This document shows positions 48,818 through 59,198 of a stretch of DNA of 64,000 nt, piece after piece. This DNA comes from Flagellimonas yonaguniensis (GTDB lineage: Bacteria > Bacteroidota > Bacteroidia > Flavobacteriales > Flavobacteriaceae). Both the position numbers and the translations under genes were made by a program. The notes under the pieces were generated by a model. That model made no database searches. It was not told the DNA's origin and saw nothing but the letters and a program-made list of their open reading frames with translations. Each line of letters opens with the position of its first letter. The first letter of the stretch is position 1. The stretch covers positions 1 through 64,000 of the forward strand of contig NZ_JARFVB010000010.1 of assembly GCF_029193885.1 (NCBI RefSeq), read 5' to 3'.

Positions 48818-50551
48818 ATGGAGACATTAAAAGCACAAAAAAAAGATAGTAAAAGTCAAAAAGCCATCAGGATTACTGGTGCTGAGGCGATTATCCATTG
48901 CTTGCTAGCAGAAGGAGTGGATTTGATTTACGGTTACCCAGGCGGTGCCATTATGCCCGTTTATGACGAATTATATAAGTTTCAAGACAAACTGACCCAC
49001 ATTCTGACGCGTCACGAACAAGGGGCTACACATGCCGCCCAAGGCTACGCTAGGGTTACCGGAAAAGTAGGGGTTGCCATGGCAACTTCTGGGCCAGGTG
49101 CAACCAACTTGGTAACGGGGATAGCCGATGCACAGATAGACTCCACTCCCATGGTGTGTATCACGGGGCAGGTAACTAGAAGTCTTTTGGGGTCGGATGC
49201 ATTCCAAGAAACAGATATCGTAGGTATCTCCACACCTGTGACCAAGTGGAATTACCAGATTACCAAAGTCGAAGAGATTCCGGAAATCATGGCGAAGGCA
49301 TTCTATATTGCCAAATCAGGGAGACCCGGTCCGGTTTTGATAGACATCACGAAAAATGCCCAGTTCGACGAATTGGACTTCACTTATGAAAAATGTACTG
49401 GGGTAAGGAGTTATAAGCCTGTCCCTGAACCTGATATTTCTGCTATTGAAAAGGCAGCCGAATTGATTAACAATGCCAAGAAACCGTATATCGTATTTGG
49501 TCAAGGTGTCATTTTAGGCAAGGCAGAAGAAGAATTGAAAGCTTTAGTGGAAAAAGCGGGAATCCCTGCCGCGTGGACCATTCTTGGGCTGTCCGCTATG
49601 GATACCGACCATCCGCTGAATGTGGGTATGGTGGGGATGCACGGGAATTATGGCCCCAATATGTTGACGAACGAATGCGATGTGCTCATTGCCATCGGAA
49701 TGCGTTTCGATGATCGTGTGACGGGGGATTTGAACACCTACGCAAAACAGGCCAAAATCATTCATTTTGAGATAGACCCAGCTGAGGTCAACAAAAATGT
49801 AAAAGTGGATGTCGCTGTTTTGGGCAATGCAAAGGAAACTTTGGGGCAGATACTCCCAATGCTCGATAAAAAAGAGCATAAGGAATGGAAGGCCGAGTTT
49901 GATAAAATGTATCAAATCGAATACGATACCTTGATCAATAAAGATATTCATCCGACCAAAGAAGGATTGACCATGGGAGAGGTGATTGAGCAAATCAATG
50001 TGGCTTCCGATCAAAAAGCTGTGATTGTTTCCGATGTGGGACAGCATCAAATGATTGCCTGTCGATATGCCAAGTTCAAGCAATCAAAGAGCAATATAAC
50101 CTCAGGTGGTCTGGGGACCATGGGATTTGGTCTTCCAGCAGCCATAGGGGCCAAAATGGGCGCTATGGATCGCGAAGTAGTGGCCATCATCGGTGACGGT
50201 GGTTACCAAATGACCATTCAGGAGTTAGGTGTAATTTTCCAGCACAATGTACCTGTAAAGATTGTGGTCCTGAACAACGATCACTTGGGAATGGTGCGTC
50301 AATGGCAAGAACTTTTCTTTGATAGACGCTATGCTTCCACGGTAATGACCAATCCAGATTTTGTAAAAATCGCGGAAGGATACCATATCAAATCAAGAAG
50401 GGTTACAGAACGCACAGATCTTGAGGGCGCAGTGGAAGAAATGATGGCATCCAAAGACCCATACTTTTTGGAGGTAAAAGTGGAAAAAGAGGACAACGTA
50501 TTCCCTATGATTCCATCGGGAGCATCCGTTTCAGATATTAGATTAAAATAA
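48818..50551 (+). CDS. ilvB: acetolactate synthase large subunit
   Basis: TPP-dependent enzyme making acetolactate and acetohydroxybutyrate. The 577-residue protein has the N-terminal TPP Glu in LIYGYPGGAIMPVYDEL and RHEQGATHAAQGYAR, a central FAD domain (GMHGNYGPNMLTNECDVLIA, then GMRFDDRVTGD), and the C-terminal TPP motif GDGGYQMTIQELGV...VVLNNDHLGM. Lies 36 bp after ilvD. Confidence 0.96.
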   Translation: METLKAQKKDSKSQKAIRITGAEAIIHCLLAEGVDLIYGYPGGAIMPVYDELYKFQDKLTHILTRHEQGATHAAQGYARVTGKVGVAMATSGPGATNLVTGIADAQIDSTPMVCITGQVTRSLLGSDAFQETDIVGISTPVTKWNYQITKVEEIPEIMAKAFYIAKSGRPGPVLIDITKNAQFDELDFTYEKCTGVRSYKPVPEPDISAIEKAAELINNAKKPYIVFGQGVILGKAEEELKALVEKAGIPAAWTILGLSAMDTDHPLNVGMVGMHGNYGPNMLTNECDVLIAIGMRFDDRVTGDLNTYAKQAKIIHFEIDPAEVNKNVKVDVAVLGNAKETLGQILPMLDKKEHKEWKAEFDKMYQIEYDTLINKDIHPTKEGLTMGEVIEQINVASDQKAVIVSDVGQHQMIACRYAKFKQSKSNITSGGLGTMGFGLPAAIGAKMGAMDREVVAIIGDGGYQMTIQELGVIFQHNVPVKIVVLNNDHLGMVRQWQELFFDRRYASTVMTNPDFVKIAEGYHIKSRRVTERTDLEGAVEEMMASKDPYFLEVKVEKEDNVFPMIPSGASVSDIRLK

Positions 50552-50561
50552 AAACAGATCA

Positions 50562-50600
50562 ACCCTGATGAGGGAAAGGTATATTTGAATTCATCAGGGT
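50562..50600 (+). other. stem-loop in the ilvB-ilvN spacer
   Basis: A 10-bp perfect stem (accctgatga / tcatcagggt) with a 19-nt loop and no T-run afterwards, so not an intrinsic terminator. It could stabilise or process the mRNA or tune ilvN relative to ilvB. Confidence 0.55.
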
Positions 50601-50618
50601 GCAAGCGTATAAAAAACT

Positions 50619-51146
50619 ATGGAAAAACAATGGTATACCATCTCGGTGTATTCCGAAAATCATGTGGGATTGCTCAATAGGATATCAGGGATATTCTTAA
50701 AGCGACATATCAACATAGAAAGTCTAAATGTTTCTAAATCAGAGATTGAAGGTGTTTCCAAATTCACGATTGTGGTTTTTACCACCGAGGACTGGACGCG
50801 GAAAATCGTTGGTCAAATCGAGAAACAGATAGAGGTCATCAAGGCATACTATCATACCGATGATGAAACCATTTATCAAGAATCCGCTCTGTTCAAGATC
50901 GCTTCGCATTTGTTGTTCGATGAGCGTCAGATTCAAAACATCATCAAAGAAAGCAATGCGCAGATCGTTACCGTAAATCGTGAGTTTTTTGCCTTGGCGA
51001 AAACTGGTCGCAGGCACGAGATTGACGAAATGCACGATGCATTGGAACCTTATGGCATCATGCAATTTGTGCGTTCGGGCAGAATTGCAGTGACAAAAGC
51101 AACGATGCCAATAAGCGAAATATTACAAGAATTTCAAGAAAACTAA
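50619..51146 (+). CDS. ilvN: acetolactate synthase small (regulatory) subunit
   Basis: A 175-residue regulatory subunit with an N-terminal ACT domain (YTISVYSENHVGLLNRISGI, FLKRHINIESLNVSKSE) and the C-terminal ALS_ss part (FALAKTGRRHEIDEMHDALE, then VRSGRIAVTK). It confers valine feedback inhibition on IlvB. Lies 24 bp before ilvC. Confidence 0.94.
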   Translation: MEKQWYTISVYSENHVGLLNRISGIFLKRHINIESLNVSKSEIEGVSKFTIVVFTTEDWTRKIVGQIEKQIEVIKAYYHTDDETIYQESALFKIASHLLFDERQIQNIIKESNAQIVTVNREFFALAKTGRRHEIDEMHDALEPYGIMQFVRSGRIAVTKATMPISEILQEFQEN

Positions 51147-51170
51147 ATAGCATAAAATCAAATATTAAAA

Positions 51171-52646
51171 ATGGCAAATTACTTTAACACACTATCACTT
51201 CGCGAACAACTGACACAGTTGGGAAAATGTAGATTTATGGATTCCAGCGAGTTTGCTGATGGTGTTACCGTACTAAAAGGAAAGAAAATCGTAATTGTTG
51301 GGTGTGGCGCCCAAGGACTGAACCAAGGGTTGAACATGCGTGATTCCGGTTTGGATATCTCCTATGCCCTCCGTCCAGCAGCTATAAAAGAGGAAAGACA
51401 ATCCTTTAAAAACGCAAAAGAGAACAACTTTGTGGTGGGAACTTATGAGGAATTGATTCCAACCGCTGATTTGGTCATCAATCTGACCCCGGATAAGCAG
51501 CACACCAATGTGGTAAGCACAGTAATGCCTCTGATGAAGCAAGGAGCAACCTTATCCTATTCCCATGGTTTCAACATTGTGGAAGAGGGTATGCAGGTGC
51601 GTGAAGACCTTACCGTAATCATGGTGGCTCCGAAAAGTCCAGGTTCCGAGGTGCGTGAAGAGTACAAAAGAGGTTTCGGTGTACCAACCTTGATTGCCGT
51701 ACACCCAGAAAATGACCCGGAAGGTAAAGGGTTGGAACAAGCCAAAGCCTATGCTGCTGGAACCGGTGGGGACAAGGCAGGTGTTCTTGAATCCTCATTT
51801 GTGGCGGAAGTAAAGTCGGATTTGATGGGAGAGCAGACTATTCTTTGTGGTTTGTTGCAAACAGGATCTATCCTTTCCTTCAACAAAATGGTGGAAAAAG
51901 GGATCGATGAAGCCTACGCCTCCAAATTGATTCAATACGGGTGGGAAACCATTACCGAAGGTTTGAAGCAAGGGGGTATTACCAATATGATGGACCGTTT
52001 GTCCAATCCAGCCAAGATCAAAGCTTTTGATTTGGCAGAGGAGTTGAAAGTGATCATGCGTCCATTGTTCCAAAAGCACATGGATGACATTATGAGCGGA
52101 CATTTCTCCAAAACCATGATGGAAGACTGGGACAATGGTGATAAAAACCTATTGGATTGGAGGGCAGCAACTGGAGAAACCGCCTTTGAAAAAACACCAG
52201 CCGGGGATATGGAAATCTCTGAGCAAGAGTATTACGACAATGGAGTATTGATGGTCGCTTTTGTGAAATCAGGAGTGGAATTGGCCTATGAGACCATGAC
52301 CGAATCCGGAATCATTGGCGAGTCCGCATATTATGAATCGTTGCACGAGACGCCATTGATTGCAAACACCATTGCAAGAAAGAAATTGTTCGAAATGAAC
52401 CGTGTCATCTCCGATACGGCAGAGTACGGTTGTTATTTGTTCGACCATGCGTGTAAGCCACTGTTGACCGATTTCATGAAAACCGTGGAGACTGACATCA
52501 TAGGAAAGCACTTTAGAGAAGGCAAAGACACTGGTGTGGACAACGTAAGGTTGATTGCCGTGAACAAAGCCATCCGTGAGCATGATGTAGAAGTGGTTGG
52601 TGCCAGATTACGTGCATCAATGACGGCAATGAAGCCAATCGGATAA
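51171..52646 (+). CDS. ilvC: ketol-acid reductoisomerase, class II (long form)
   Basis: NADPH-dependent isomeroreductase. At 491 residues it is the long class II form, like the E. coli enzyme. Nucleotide-binding segment: [21 protein letters not shown]. Active-site regions: [26 protein letters not shown] and the duplicated C-terminal knotted domain ([20 protein letters not shown], split [11 protein letters not shown] / TGSILSFNK). Confidence 0.96.
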   Translation: MANYFNTLSLREQLTQLGKCRFMDSSEFADGVTVLKGKKIVIVGCGAQGLNQGLNMRDSGLDISYALRPAAIKEERQSFKNAKENNFVVGTYEELIPTADLVINLTPDKQHTNVVSTVMPLMKQGATLSYSHGFNIVEEGMQVREDLTVIMVAPKSPGSEVREEYKRGFGVPTLIAVHPENDPEGKGLEQAKAYAAGTGGDKAGVLESSFVAEVKSDLMGEQTILCGLLQTGSILSFNKMVEKGIDEAYASKLIQYGWETITEGLKQGGITNMMDRLSNPAKIKAFDLAEELKVIMRPLFQKHMDDIMSGHFSKTMMEDWDNGDKNLLDWRAATGETAFEKTPAGDMEISEQEYYDNGVLMVAFVKSGVELAYETMTESGIIGESAYYESLHETPLIANTIARKKLFEMNRVISDTAEYGCYLFDHACKPLLTDFMKTVETDIIGKHFREGKDTGVDNVRLIAVNKAIREHDVEVVGARLRASMTAMKPIG

Positions 52647-52662
52647 TACAAAACTCGGTCCT

Positions 52663-53928
52663 ATGAGTGAAACTGTGGAAATCTATTTTCCGCAAATAGC
52701 GGATATTTATCAGGCAGCAAAGACCATTGCCCAAGTGGCGAAGGAAACACCTTTGCAGCAAAGTATCCGCTATTCCAAAACCCATGGGGCCAATATTCTC
52801 CTTAAAAGAGAGGATCTTCACAGGGTACGCAGTTACAAAATCCGTGGGGCGTACAATAAAATAAGTTCCCTCAGTCAAAAACAATTGGATAGCGGTGTGG
52901 TTTGTGCCAGTGCAGGAAACCATGCTCAGGGCGTTGCCTTTGCTTGCAGTCATTTGAATGTTAAGGGAACCATTTATATGCCCGTTGTAACCCCTAAACA
53001 AAAGATAGATCAGACCAAAATGTTTGGTGGGGATTGGGTCGATGTGGTTCTGGAAGGAGACACTTTTGACGATTCCAAAAAAGCGGCTGAATTGTTCTGC
53101 GAACAGGAAGGCAAAACCTTTGTTCATCCGTTTGATGATGAAAAAACCATTGAGGGCCAAGCAACCGTTGGTTTGGAGATGCTGCAGCAATCCAGCGAGC
53201 CCATCGATTATGTTTTTGTGGCCGTTGGTGGTGGCGGATTGGCATCAGGACTTTGTGGCACGTTCCAAGCATTATCGCCCAATACCAAAATAATAGGGGT
53301 GGAACCTGAAGGAGCCCCGTCCATGCTAAAATCCATTGAGCAGGGGAAATTGGTGGAGCTGGAAAAAATCGATAAGTTCATTGATGGTGCCGCAGTTCAA
53401 AAAGTTGGGTCGTTAACCTATCCCATTTGCAAGGAATATCTGCACAAAATGGTAACAGTTCCCGAAGGGAAAGTATGCCAGACCATCTTGGATCTTTATA
53501 ACAGGGATGCCATTGTTGTAGAACCTGCTGGAGCTTTGACAATTGCAGCCTTGGACTATTTCAAGGAAGAAATCAAGGGTAGGAAAGTGGTCTGTGTGGT
53601 AAGCGGAAGCAATAACGATATCACCCGTACTGCAGAAATCAAGGAAAGGGCCTTGCTGTACGCCCAACTGAAACACTATTTTATTGTGAGGTTTCCGCAG
53701 CGTCCAGGTGCGTTGAAAGAATTTGTGGTGGATATTTTGGGCCCCAATGACGACATCACGCATTTTGAATATTCCAAAAAATCGAGCAGGGAAAATGCAC
53801 CTGCCATCGTCGGGGTGGAACTAAAATCGCCAGATGATCTAGAGCCTTTGATCCAGCGGATGAAAGAAAACAACTTCTTTGGAGACTATCTTAACAACAA
53901 ACCTGATCTGTTCCAATATTTGGTGTGA
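52663..53928 (+). CDS. ilvA: threonine ammonia-lyase (threonine dehydratase)
   Basis: Makes 2-oxobutanoate for isoleucine synthesis. The 421-residue PLP enzyme has Lys59 in RVRSYKIRGAYNK, the SAGNHAQGVAFAC loop, and the glycine-rich phosphate site AVGGGGLASGL. A C-terminal ACT-like domain (about 335-421, YFIVRFPQRPGALKEFV) is a single regulatory domain, as in the shorter IlvA type. Last gene of the ilv operon. Confidence 0.94.
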   Translation: MSETVEIYFPQIADIYQAAKTIAQVAKETPLQQSIRYSKTHGANILLKREDLHRVRSYKIRGAYNKISSLSQKQLDSGVVCASAGNHAQGVAFACSHLNVKGTIYMPVVTPKQKIDQTKMFGGDWVDVVLEGDTFDDSKKAAELFCEQEGKTFVHPFDDEKTIEGQATVGLEMLQQSSEPIDYVFVAVGGGGLASGLCGTFQALSPNTKIIGVEPEGAPSMLKSIEQGKLVELEKIDKFIDGAAVQKVGSLTYPICKEYLHKMVTVPEGKVCQTILDLYNRDAIVVEPAGALTIAALDYFKEEIKGRKVVCVVSGSNNDITRTAEIKERALLYAQLKHYFIVRFPQRPGALKEFVVDILGPNDDITHFEYSKKSSRENAPAIVGVELKSPDDLEPLIQRMKENNFFGDYLNNKPDLFQYLV

Positions 53929-54086
53929 TGCCACCAACATTTTAAAGCATCATTATTATAAACTTGGTTCTCCATCCTTTTCGTTATCGATTGCGTGAAA
54001 ACTAAGAACCTTTCATTTGTTTTTATGTTAATTTTGTGTAGGATGGACAATCAATAAGATCACTAATCAAAGTAAAACAACAACTA

Positions 54087-55679
54087 ATGGCAACAACTAC
54101 AACGGCAATACCGGAAGCTTTTCAGATTACCGAGGAGATTCATCAAAAAACATATTTGGTCAATGGGGAACTACGGAAATGGGATGGTGATACCAGTCCT
54201 GTTATTTCCACAATATCCTCTACAGGGGAATATGCCCCGACTACTCTGGGGAGTGTGCCGGATATGGGCGAAGCCGAAGCCTTGGATGCTCTCGATTCGG
54301 CTTTGGCAGCATATGACAAAGGACAGGGGCTTTGGCCAACCATGAAGGTAAAGGATCGTGTGGAATGCATGGAAACCTTTGTGAAGAAAATGGAACAAAA
54401 GCGTGAACAAGTGGTAAAGCTTTTAATGTGGGAAATAGGGAAATCCAAGCCAGATTCTTACAAAGAGTTTGATCGTACCGTTGAGTATATTTATGACACC
54501 ATTGAAGATTACAAGAAGTTGGATCGCGATAGTGCCAAGTTTGAGAAACACGATGGTGTTTATGCCCATATCCGTAGGGGGCCGCTCGGTGTCGTATTGT
54601 GTCTGGGACCATACAACTACCCGTTAAACGAGACCTTTGCTTTATTGATTCCAGCCATCATCATGGGGAATACCACTATTTTTAAGCCTGCAAAGCATGG
54701 AGTTTTGTTGATTACACCGCTTTTGGAGGCTTTTCAGAGCAGTTTTCCAAAAGGAGTTGTAAATATACTTTTTGGTCGAGGAAGGGCCGTAGCGGCTCCG
54801 ATAATGCAAACAGGCAAGGTCGATGTTTTGGCTTTGATTGGAAATAGCAAATCGGCCAATGCCTTGCAGGAGCAGCACCCAAAAAGCAACAGGTTGCGTT
54901 TGGTTTTGGGCTTGGAGGCCAAGAATCCGGCCATTGTGCTTCCTGATGCCGAATTGGATTTGACCATCAATGAGTGTATTTCGGGCACATTGTCCTTTAA
55001 CGGGCAGCGCTGTACCGCTTTGAAGGTGGTTTATGTCCACGACGAAGTAAAAGATGATTTCCTGAAGCGTTTTGCTGAGAAAGTGGATGGGTTGAAATTC
55101 GGTAACCCATGGGACGACGGTGTGAACTTGACGCCGCTTCCCGAACCTGATAAGCCTGCTTATATTCAGGAGTTACTGGATGATGCTTTGGCTAAAGGTG
55201 CTAAAATCATCAACAAAAAAGGAGGGAAGCATTTTGATAATTATATATGGCCAGCAGTGCTTTACCCTGTGACCAAGGATATGCGGGTATATCAAGAAGA
55301 GCAGTTCGGGCCGATAATTCCTGTGCTTTCGTTCCAGGATATCGAAGAGCCTTTGGATGATATGGCGGAATCCAACTACGGACAACAGGTGAGCCTGTTC
55401 GGTAAGGACGTGTACACCCTGTCTCCGCTTATCGATACTCTGGCGAATTTGGTATGCCGTGTGAACCTGAACAGTTCTTGTCAGCGCGGACCGGACGTGT
55501 ACCCATTTACAGGAAGAAAAGATTCTGCCCAATCCACTTTGAGCGTGCATGATGCCCTGCGCTCGTTCTCTATACGAACATTTGTAGCGTTCAAGGATAA
55601 TAATTTGAACGTCCAGACCGTAGAACAATTAATGGAAGCCAAAGTGAGCAACTTTTTGAGTACGGATTATATTTTGTAA
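54087..55679 (+). CDS. gapN: aldehyde dehydrogenase, NADP-dependent glyceraldehyde-3-phosphate dehydrogenase type
   Basis: A 530-residue aldehyde dehydrogenase with catalytic Cys309 in [10 protein letters not shown], Glu in [17 protein letters not shown], and the N-terminal NADP-binding [19 protein letters not shown]. The C-terminal [20 protein letters not shown] matches non-phosphorylating GapN enzymes, which oxidise glyceraldehyde 3-phosphate directly to 3-phosphoglycerate and yield NADPH. It is unusually long at the N-terminus compared with the ~475-residue family, with about 40 extra residues. Confidence 0.85.
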   Translation: MATTTTAIPEAFQITEEIHQKTYLVNGELRKWDGDTSPVISTISSTGEYAPTTLGSVPDMGEAEALDALDSALAAYDKGQGLWPTMKVKDRVECMETFVKKMEQKREQVVKLLMWEIGKSKPDSYKEFDRTVEYIYDTIEDYKKLDRDSAKFEKHDGVYAHIRRGPLGVVLCLGPYNYPLNETFALLIPAIIMGNTTIFKPAKHGVLLITPLLEAFQSSFPKGVVNILFGRGRAVAAPIMQTGKVDVLALIGNSKSANALQEQHPKSNRLRLVLGLEAKNPAIVLPDAELDLTINECISGTLSFNGQRCTALKVVYVHDEVKDDFLKRFAEKVDGLKFGNPWDDGVNLTPLPEPDKPAYIQELLDDALAKGAKIINKKGGKHFDNYIWPAVLYPVTKDMRVYQEEQFGPIIPVLSFQDIEEPLDDMAESNYGQQVSLFGKDVYTLSPLIDTLANLVCRVNLNSSCQRGPDVYPFTGRKDSAQSTLSVHDALRSFSIRTFVAFKDNNLNVQTVEQLMEAKVSNFLSTDYIL

Positions 55680-55690
55680 ATTAAATAAAT

Positions 55691-55800
55691 GTCAGTTCGA
55701 GTTTTTTCCAAAGGAAAATGTATCGAGAACAAGATTTAAAATGATGAAACTCTGATTCTCGATACATTTTTTCGTTCTACTCCAAAACACTCGAATTGAC
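55691..55800. repeat. bipartite palindromic dispersed repeat, copy 3
   Basis: Outer arms gtcagttcgag (55691-55701) and ctcgaattgac (55790-55800), inner arms aaaatgtatcgagaac (55715-55730) and attctcgatacatttt (55755-55770), forming one long imperfect hairpin. It belongs to the same family as the repeats at 25907 and 29463 (core cagttcgag..tcgagaac). It lies between the convergent gapN and leuB genes. Confidence 0.7.
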
Positions 55801-55832
55801 GAATTTCTAAAACAATCAGGAGTGTCAAAAAT

Positions 55833-55860
55833 AAAAAGCCCCGAAATTCGGGGCTTTTTT
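55833..55860. terminator. bidirectional terminator between gapN and leuB
   Basis: Stem aaaaagccccga / tcggggcttttt with loop aat, T-rich on both sides, between convergent genes. Confidence 0.9.
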
Positions 55861-55879
55861 TTGGTTTTTTTTTGGTTGA

Positions 55880-56938
55880 TTAAATATTTTCAGCCAACCA
55901 GTTCCCAACTTCACTGGTCTTGTATGCTTTTCCACCATCGGCAAGGTCTTCGGTGACTACACCTTTGGCCAATGATTTGTTCACTACCTCACGGATAGCT
56001 TCAGCTTCATCTTTTAGTCCAAATGCTGTTTCGAACATCATGGCAGCAGAAAGAACCGTTGCCAATGGGTTTGCGATATCCTTTCCTGCCGCTTGTGGGT
56101 AAGAACCGTGGATAGGCTCGAACAAAGAAGTCTTTTCCCCCAAAGAAGCAGATGGCATCAATCCCATAGATCCTGAAATCACGGAAGCTTCATCCGTTAA
56201 AATGTCTCCGAACAGGTTTTCGGTGATCAAAACGTCGTAAGCACTTGGCCATTGTACCAAACGCATGGCTACGGCATCCACAAATTCATAGGATACTTCC
56301 ACTTCGGGATAGTCTTTTTCCAGTTTCTGAACTGTTTCCCTCCACAAACGTGAAGTTTCCAAAACATTGGCCTTGTCAACGCAGCAAAGCTTTTTAGAAC
56401 GTTGCATCGCCATCTCAAAGCCTTTTTTTGCCAAACGCTCAACTTCTTCCCGGGTATAGGTGCAAGTGTCGTAAGCTGTATTGTCATTATCCTCACGGCC
56501 TCGTTTTCCAAAATAGATGCCTCCGGTCAGTTCACGGAGAAAAACAAGGTCAGTTCCCTCAATCCGCTCTTTTTTCAAAGGAGATTTTTCAATCAAGGAA
56601 GGGAAAGTAAAGGTGGGTCGAACATTCGCGAACAATCCCAATTTTTGGCGCATTTTCAACAAACCTTGCTCGGGACGCACCTTGGCAGATGGGTCGTTGT
56701 CAAAACGTGGGTGGCCAATAGCGCCAAAAAGAACGGCATCGGCAGCAACACAGGCTTCGTGGGTTTCGTCAGGGTAAGGTTCTCCAACGGCATCAATCGC
56801 TGCGGCACCGGTTAAAGCAGGTGTCCAACTGATTTCGTGACCGAACTTTGAAGCAACGGCATCAGATACTTTTACGGCTTGATTAATTACTTCGGGGCCA
56901 ATTCCATCTCCGGCCAAGAGCGCTATGTTTAGTTTCAT
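55880..56938 (-). CDS. leuB: 3-isopropylmalate dehydrogenase
   Basis: Oxidative decarboxylation of 3-isopropylmalate in leucine synthesis. The 352-residue protein shows [29 protein letters not shown] (substrate-binding Arg and Tyr region), [31 protein letters not shown] and [12 protein letters not shown] with [17 protein letters not shown]. Last gene of leuCDAB. Confidence 0.95.
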   Translation of the reverse strand: MKLNIALLAGDGIGPEVINQAVKVSDAVASKFGHEISWTPALTGAAAIDAVGEPYPDETHEACVAADAVLFGAIGHPRFDNDPSAKVRPEQGLLKMRQKLGLFANVRPTFTFPSLIEKSPLKKERIEGTDLVFLRELTGGIYFGKRGREDNDNTAYDTCTYTREEVERLAKKGFEMAMQRSKKLCCVDKANVLETSRLWRETVQKLEKDYPEVEVSYEFVDAVAMRLVQWPSAYDVLITENLFGDILTDEASVISGSMGLMPSASLGEKTSLFEPIHGSYPQAAGKDIANPLATVLSAAMMFETAFGLKDEAEAIREVVNKSLAKGVVTEDLADGGKAYKTSEVGNWLAENI

Positions 56939-56942
56939 TATA

Positions 56943-56961
56943 TCAATTATCAGTTATCAAT
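56943..56961. repeat. 19-bp spacer repeat (leuA-leuB gap)
   Basis: tcaattatcagttatcaat, identical to 59134-59152 in the leuC-leuD gap. Contains near-palindromic TTATCAGTTATCAA units. Confidence 0.6.
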
Positions 56962-56980
56962 AAACAATTATCAAAGTCTA

Positions 56981-58498
56981 CTATACTAAATTCAACATTT
57001 TTTCTGTGGCTTTGATGGCAGATACCGTTTGGTCTGAATCCAACCCACGGGTGGTAAAGTCTTTTTCTTTGGTCTGCCAAGTAATGACTGTCTCGCAGAG
57101 TGCATCGGAATTACTGCCGGGAGGTATGCGAACTGCATAATCCACTAATTTGGGCAATTCCCGACCCTCTTTTTTGTACACTTTTTTCAAAGCTGTGATA
57201 AACGCATCGAACTGCCCATCTCCTTGGGCATTTTCCTCGTAAGTCTTCCCTTCAATTTCTATGGAAAGGGTGGTGGAGGGTTTCAGTCCTTTGGAGTGTG
57301 TAAGCACATAGGATTTTACAAAAACCTTTTGCTGATGTAGGTTGCTATCCAGGACATCAGAGATAATGTAGGGCAGATCATCTTTTGTGACTCGTTCTTT
57401 CTTGTCGCCAAGCTCAATAATACGTTCGGTAACTTTTTTGAGTTCATCATCGTTCAACGTCAACCCAAGCTCCTGAAGATTCTTTTGGATATTGGCTTTT
57501 CCTGATGTTTTCCCTAGTGCATATTTACGTTTTCTACCAAATCGCTCAGGCAATAAATCATTAAAGTAAAGATTGTTTTTGCTATCTCCATCCGCGTGTA
57601 TTCCAGCAGTTTGAGTAAATACATTATCTCCAACAATAGGTTTGTTGTCAGGTATACTGAAACCGGTAAAGGCAGATACCAATTTACTCACTTTGTAAAG
57701 CGATGATTCCTTTACGCCAATCTTGATTTCCGGTAAAAAATCGTTGATTACGGCTACGGCACTGGCCAAAGGTGCATTCCCTGCCCGTTCTCCCATGCCA
57801 TTAACGGTAAGGTGCAGTCCATGGGCACCAGCTTTCAATGCCTCCATCACATTGGCTACACTTAAATCGTAATCGTTGTGTCCATGAAAATCAAAATGTG
57901 CGTTTGGGTACCGTTCAATGATTTCCTTGAAAAAATCCCCTGTTTCGGTATGGGTCAATACGCCCAAGGTATCTGGAAGCAGAATTCGTTTAATAGGTTG
58001 TTGGGTCAAAAAATCCAAAAACTGAAAAACGTAGTCTTTGGAATTGCGCATTCCATTGCTCCAATCCTCCAAATAAACATTGGTTTCAATCCCCAGCTTT
58101 TGAGCTTCTGAAACTACATTTTCAATTTCTTCAAAATGCTGTTCTGGAGTCTTTTTGAGTTGATGGGTTAAATGATTCAATGAACCCTTGGTAAGTAGAT
58201 TTTGCACTTTAGCCCCCGCTTCTTGCATCCATTTAAGGGAAACCCCTTTGTCCACAAAGGTCAAAACCTCCACTTTGGATATATAGCCCTCAACTGCTGC
58301 CCAATCGGTTATGTTTTTAACCGCTTGCAGTTCTCCTTCGGAAACACGGGCAGAAGCCACTTCGATACGATCTACCTTAAGTTCTTCCAACAGGAGTTTG
58401 GCCAGGGTAAGTTTTTCGGAAGCCGAGAAGGAAACCCCAGAGGTTTGTTCACCATCCCGTAGGGTGGTGTCCATAATTTCTATGGTACGTGTTTTCAT
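56981..58498 (-). CDS. leuA: 2-isopropylmalate synthase-type enzyme with leucine-regulatory domain
   Basis: Condenses acetyl-CoA with 2-oxoisovalerate, the committed leucine step. The 505-residue protein has the catalytic MDTTLRDGEQTSGVSFS start, metal-binding HFDFHGHNDYDLSVAN, and the second signature LHLTVNGMGERAGNAPLAS. A C-terminal LeuA-type allosteric domain follows (about 375-505). The N-terminal sequence is closer to the LeuA2/CimA-like branch than to E. coli LeuA, so a citramalate synthase role is a weaker alternative; operon context favours LeuA. Confidence 0.87.
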   Translation of the reverse strand: MKTRTIEIMDTTLRDGEQTSGVSFSASEKLTLAKLLLEELKVDRIEVASARVSEGELQAVKNITDWAAVEGYISKVEVLTFVDKGVSLKWMQEAGAKVQNLLTKGSLNHLTHQLKKTPEQHFEEIENVVSEAQKLGIETNVYLEDWSNGMRNSKDYVFQFLDFLTQQPIKRILLPDTLGVLTHTETGDFFKEIIERYPNAHFDFHGHNDYDLSVANVMEALKAGAHGLHLTVNGMGERAGNAPLASAVAVINDFLPEIKIGVKESSLYKVSKLVSAFTGFSIPDNKPIVGDNVFTQTAGIHADGDSKNNLYFNDLLPERFGRKRKYALGKTSGKANIQKNLQELGLTLNDDELKKVTERIIELGDKKERVTKDDLPYIISDVLDSNLHQQKVFVKSYVLTHSKGLKPSTTLSIEIEGKTYEENAQGDGQFDAFITALKKVYKKEGRELPKLVDYAVRIPPGSNSDALCETVITWQTKEKDFTTRGLDSDQTVSAIKATEKMLNLV

Positions 58499-58529
58499 TT
58501 TTTAGTGCCGTAGTGTTCCGAGCAATGGA

Positions 58530-59126
58530 TTATAGAGGTGTGCTTTCGGCGTATTTCTCAATATCTTTTTGGATGTTCAACAAGTAGTCGATATCATCAA
58601 AGCCATTGAGCATATTCTGTTTTTTATAATCGTTTATGTCAAAGCTTTCACTTTCGCCCGAAGCTAAAATGGTGATTTTTTGTTCCGGTAGATTGATTTC
58701 CAACTCCGTTTTTGGGTCAGCTTCGATTGCTTTGAAGATTTTGTCCAAAAATTCTGGACTTACCTGAACCGGAAGTACACCGATGTTCAGGCAGTTACCC
58801 CTAAAAATATCTGCAAAAAAACTGGATACCACACAACGGAAACCATAGTCATATACTGCCCAAGCTGCGTGCTCTCTAGAGGAGCCTGAACCGAAGTTTT
58901 TGCCTCCTACCAATATTTTTCCAGAGTAGATAGGGTTGTTCAGTACAAATTGCTCTTTGGGCGTGCCATCGGAATTATATCTCCAGTCACGGAACAAATT
59001 GTCCCCGAATCCTTTACGCTCGGTAGCTTTTAGGAATCGTGCCGGGATGATTTGGTCGGTATCCACATTTTCGATAGGCAATGGTACCGCTGAACTTGTT
59101 AGTATGTTGAATTTATCGTAAGCCAT
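58530..59126 (-). CDS. leuD: 3-isopropylmalate dehydratase small subunit
   Basis: A 198-residue subunit of isopropylmalate isomerase: PIENVDTDQIIPARFLK, VLNNPIYSGKILVGGKNFG and SGSSREHAAWAVYDYGFRCV are the family signatures. It pairs with LeuC encoded just upstream. Confidence 0.95.
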   Translation of the reverse strand: MAYDKFNILTSSAVPLPIENVDTDQIIPARFLKATERKGFGDNLFRDWRYNSDGTPKEQFVLNNPIYSGKILVGGKNFGSGSSREHAAWAVYDYGFRCVVSSFFADIFRGNCLNIGVLPVQVSPEFLDKIFKAIEADPKTELEINLPEQKITILASGESESFDINDYKKQNMLNGFDDIDYLLNIQKDIEKYAESTPL

Positions 59127-59133
59127 TTTTCTT

Positions 59134-59152
59134 TCAATTATCAGTTATCAAT
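59134..59152. repeat. 19-bp spacer repeat (leuC-leuD gap)
   Basis: Identical to 56943-56961, here followed by an inverted caatgaat/attcattg-type stretch to about 59185. Confidence 0.6.
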
Positions 59153-59198
59153 GTTCAATTAACAATGAATTGCTAATTGCTTTGTTCATTGTTTATTG

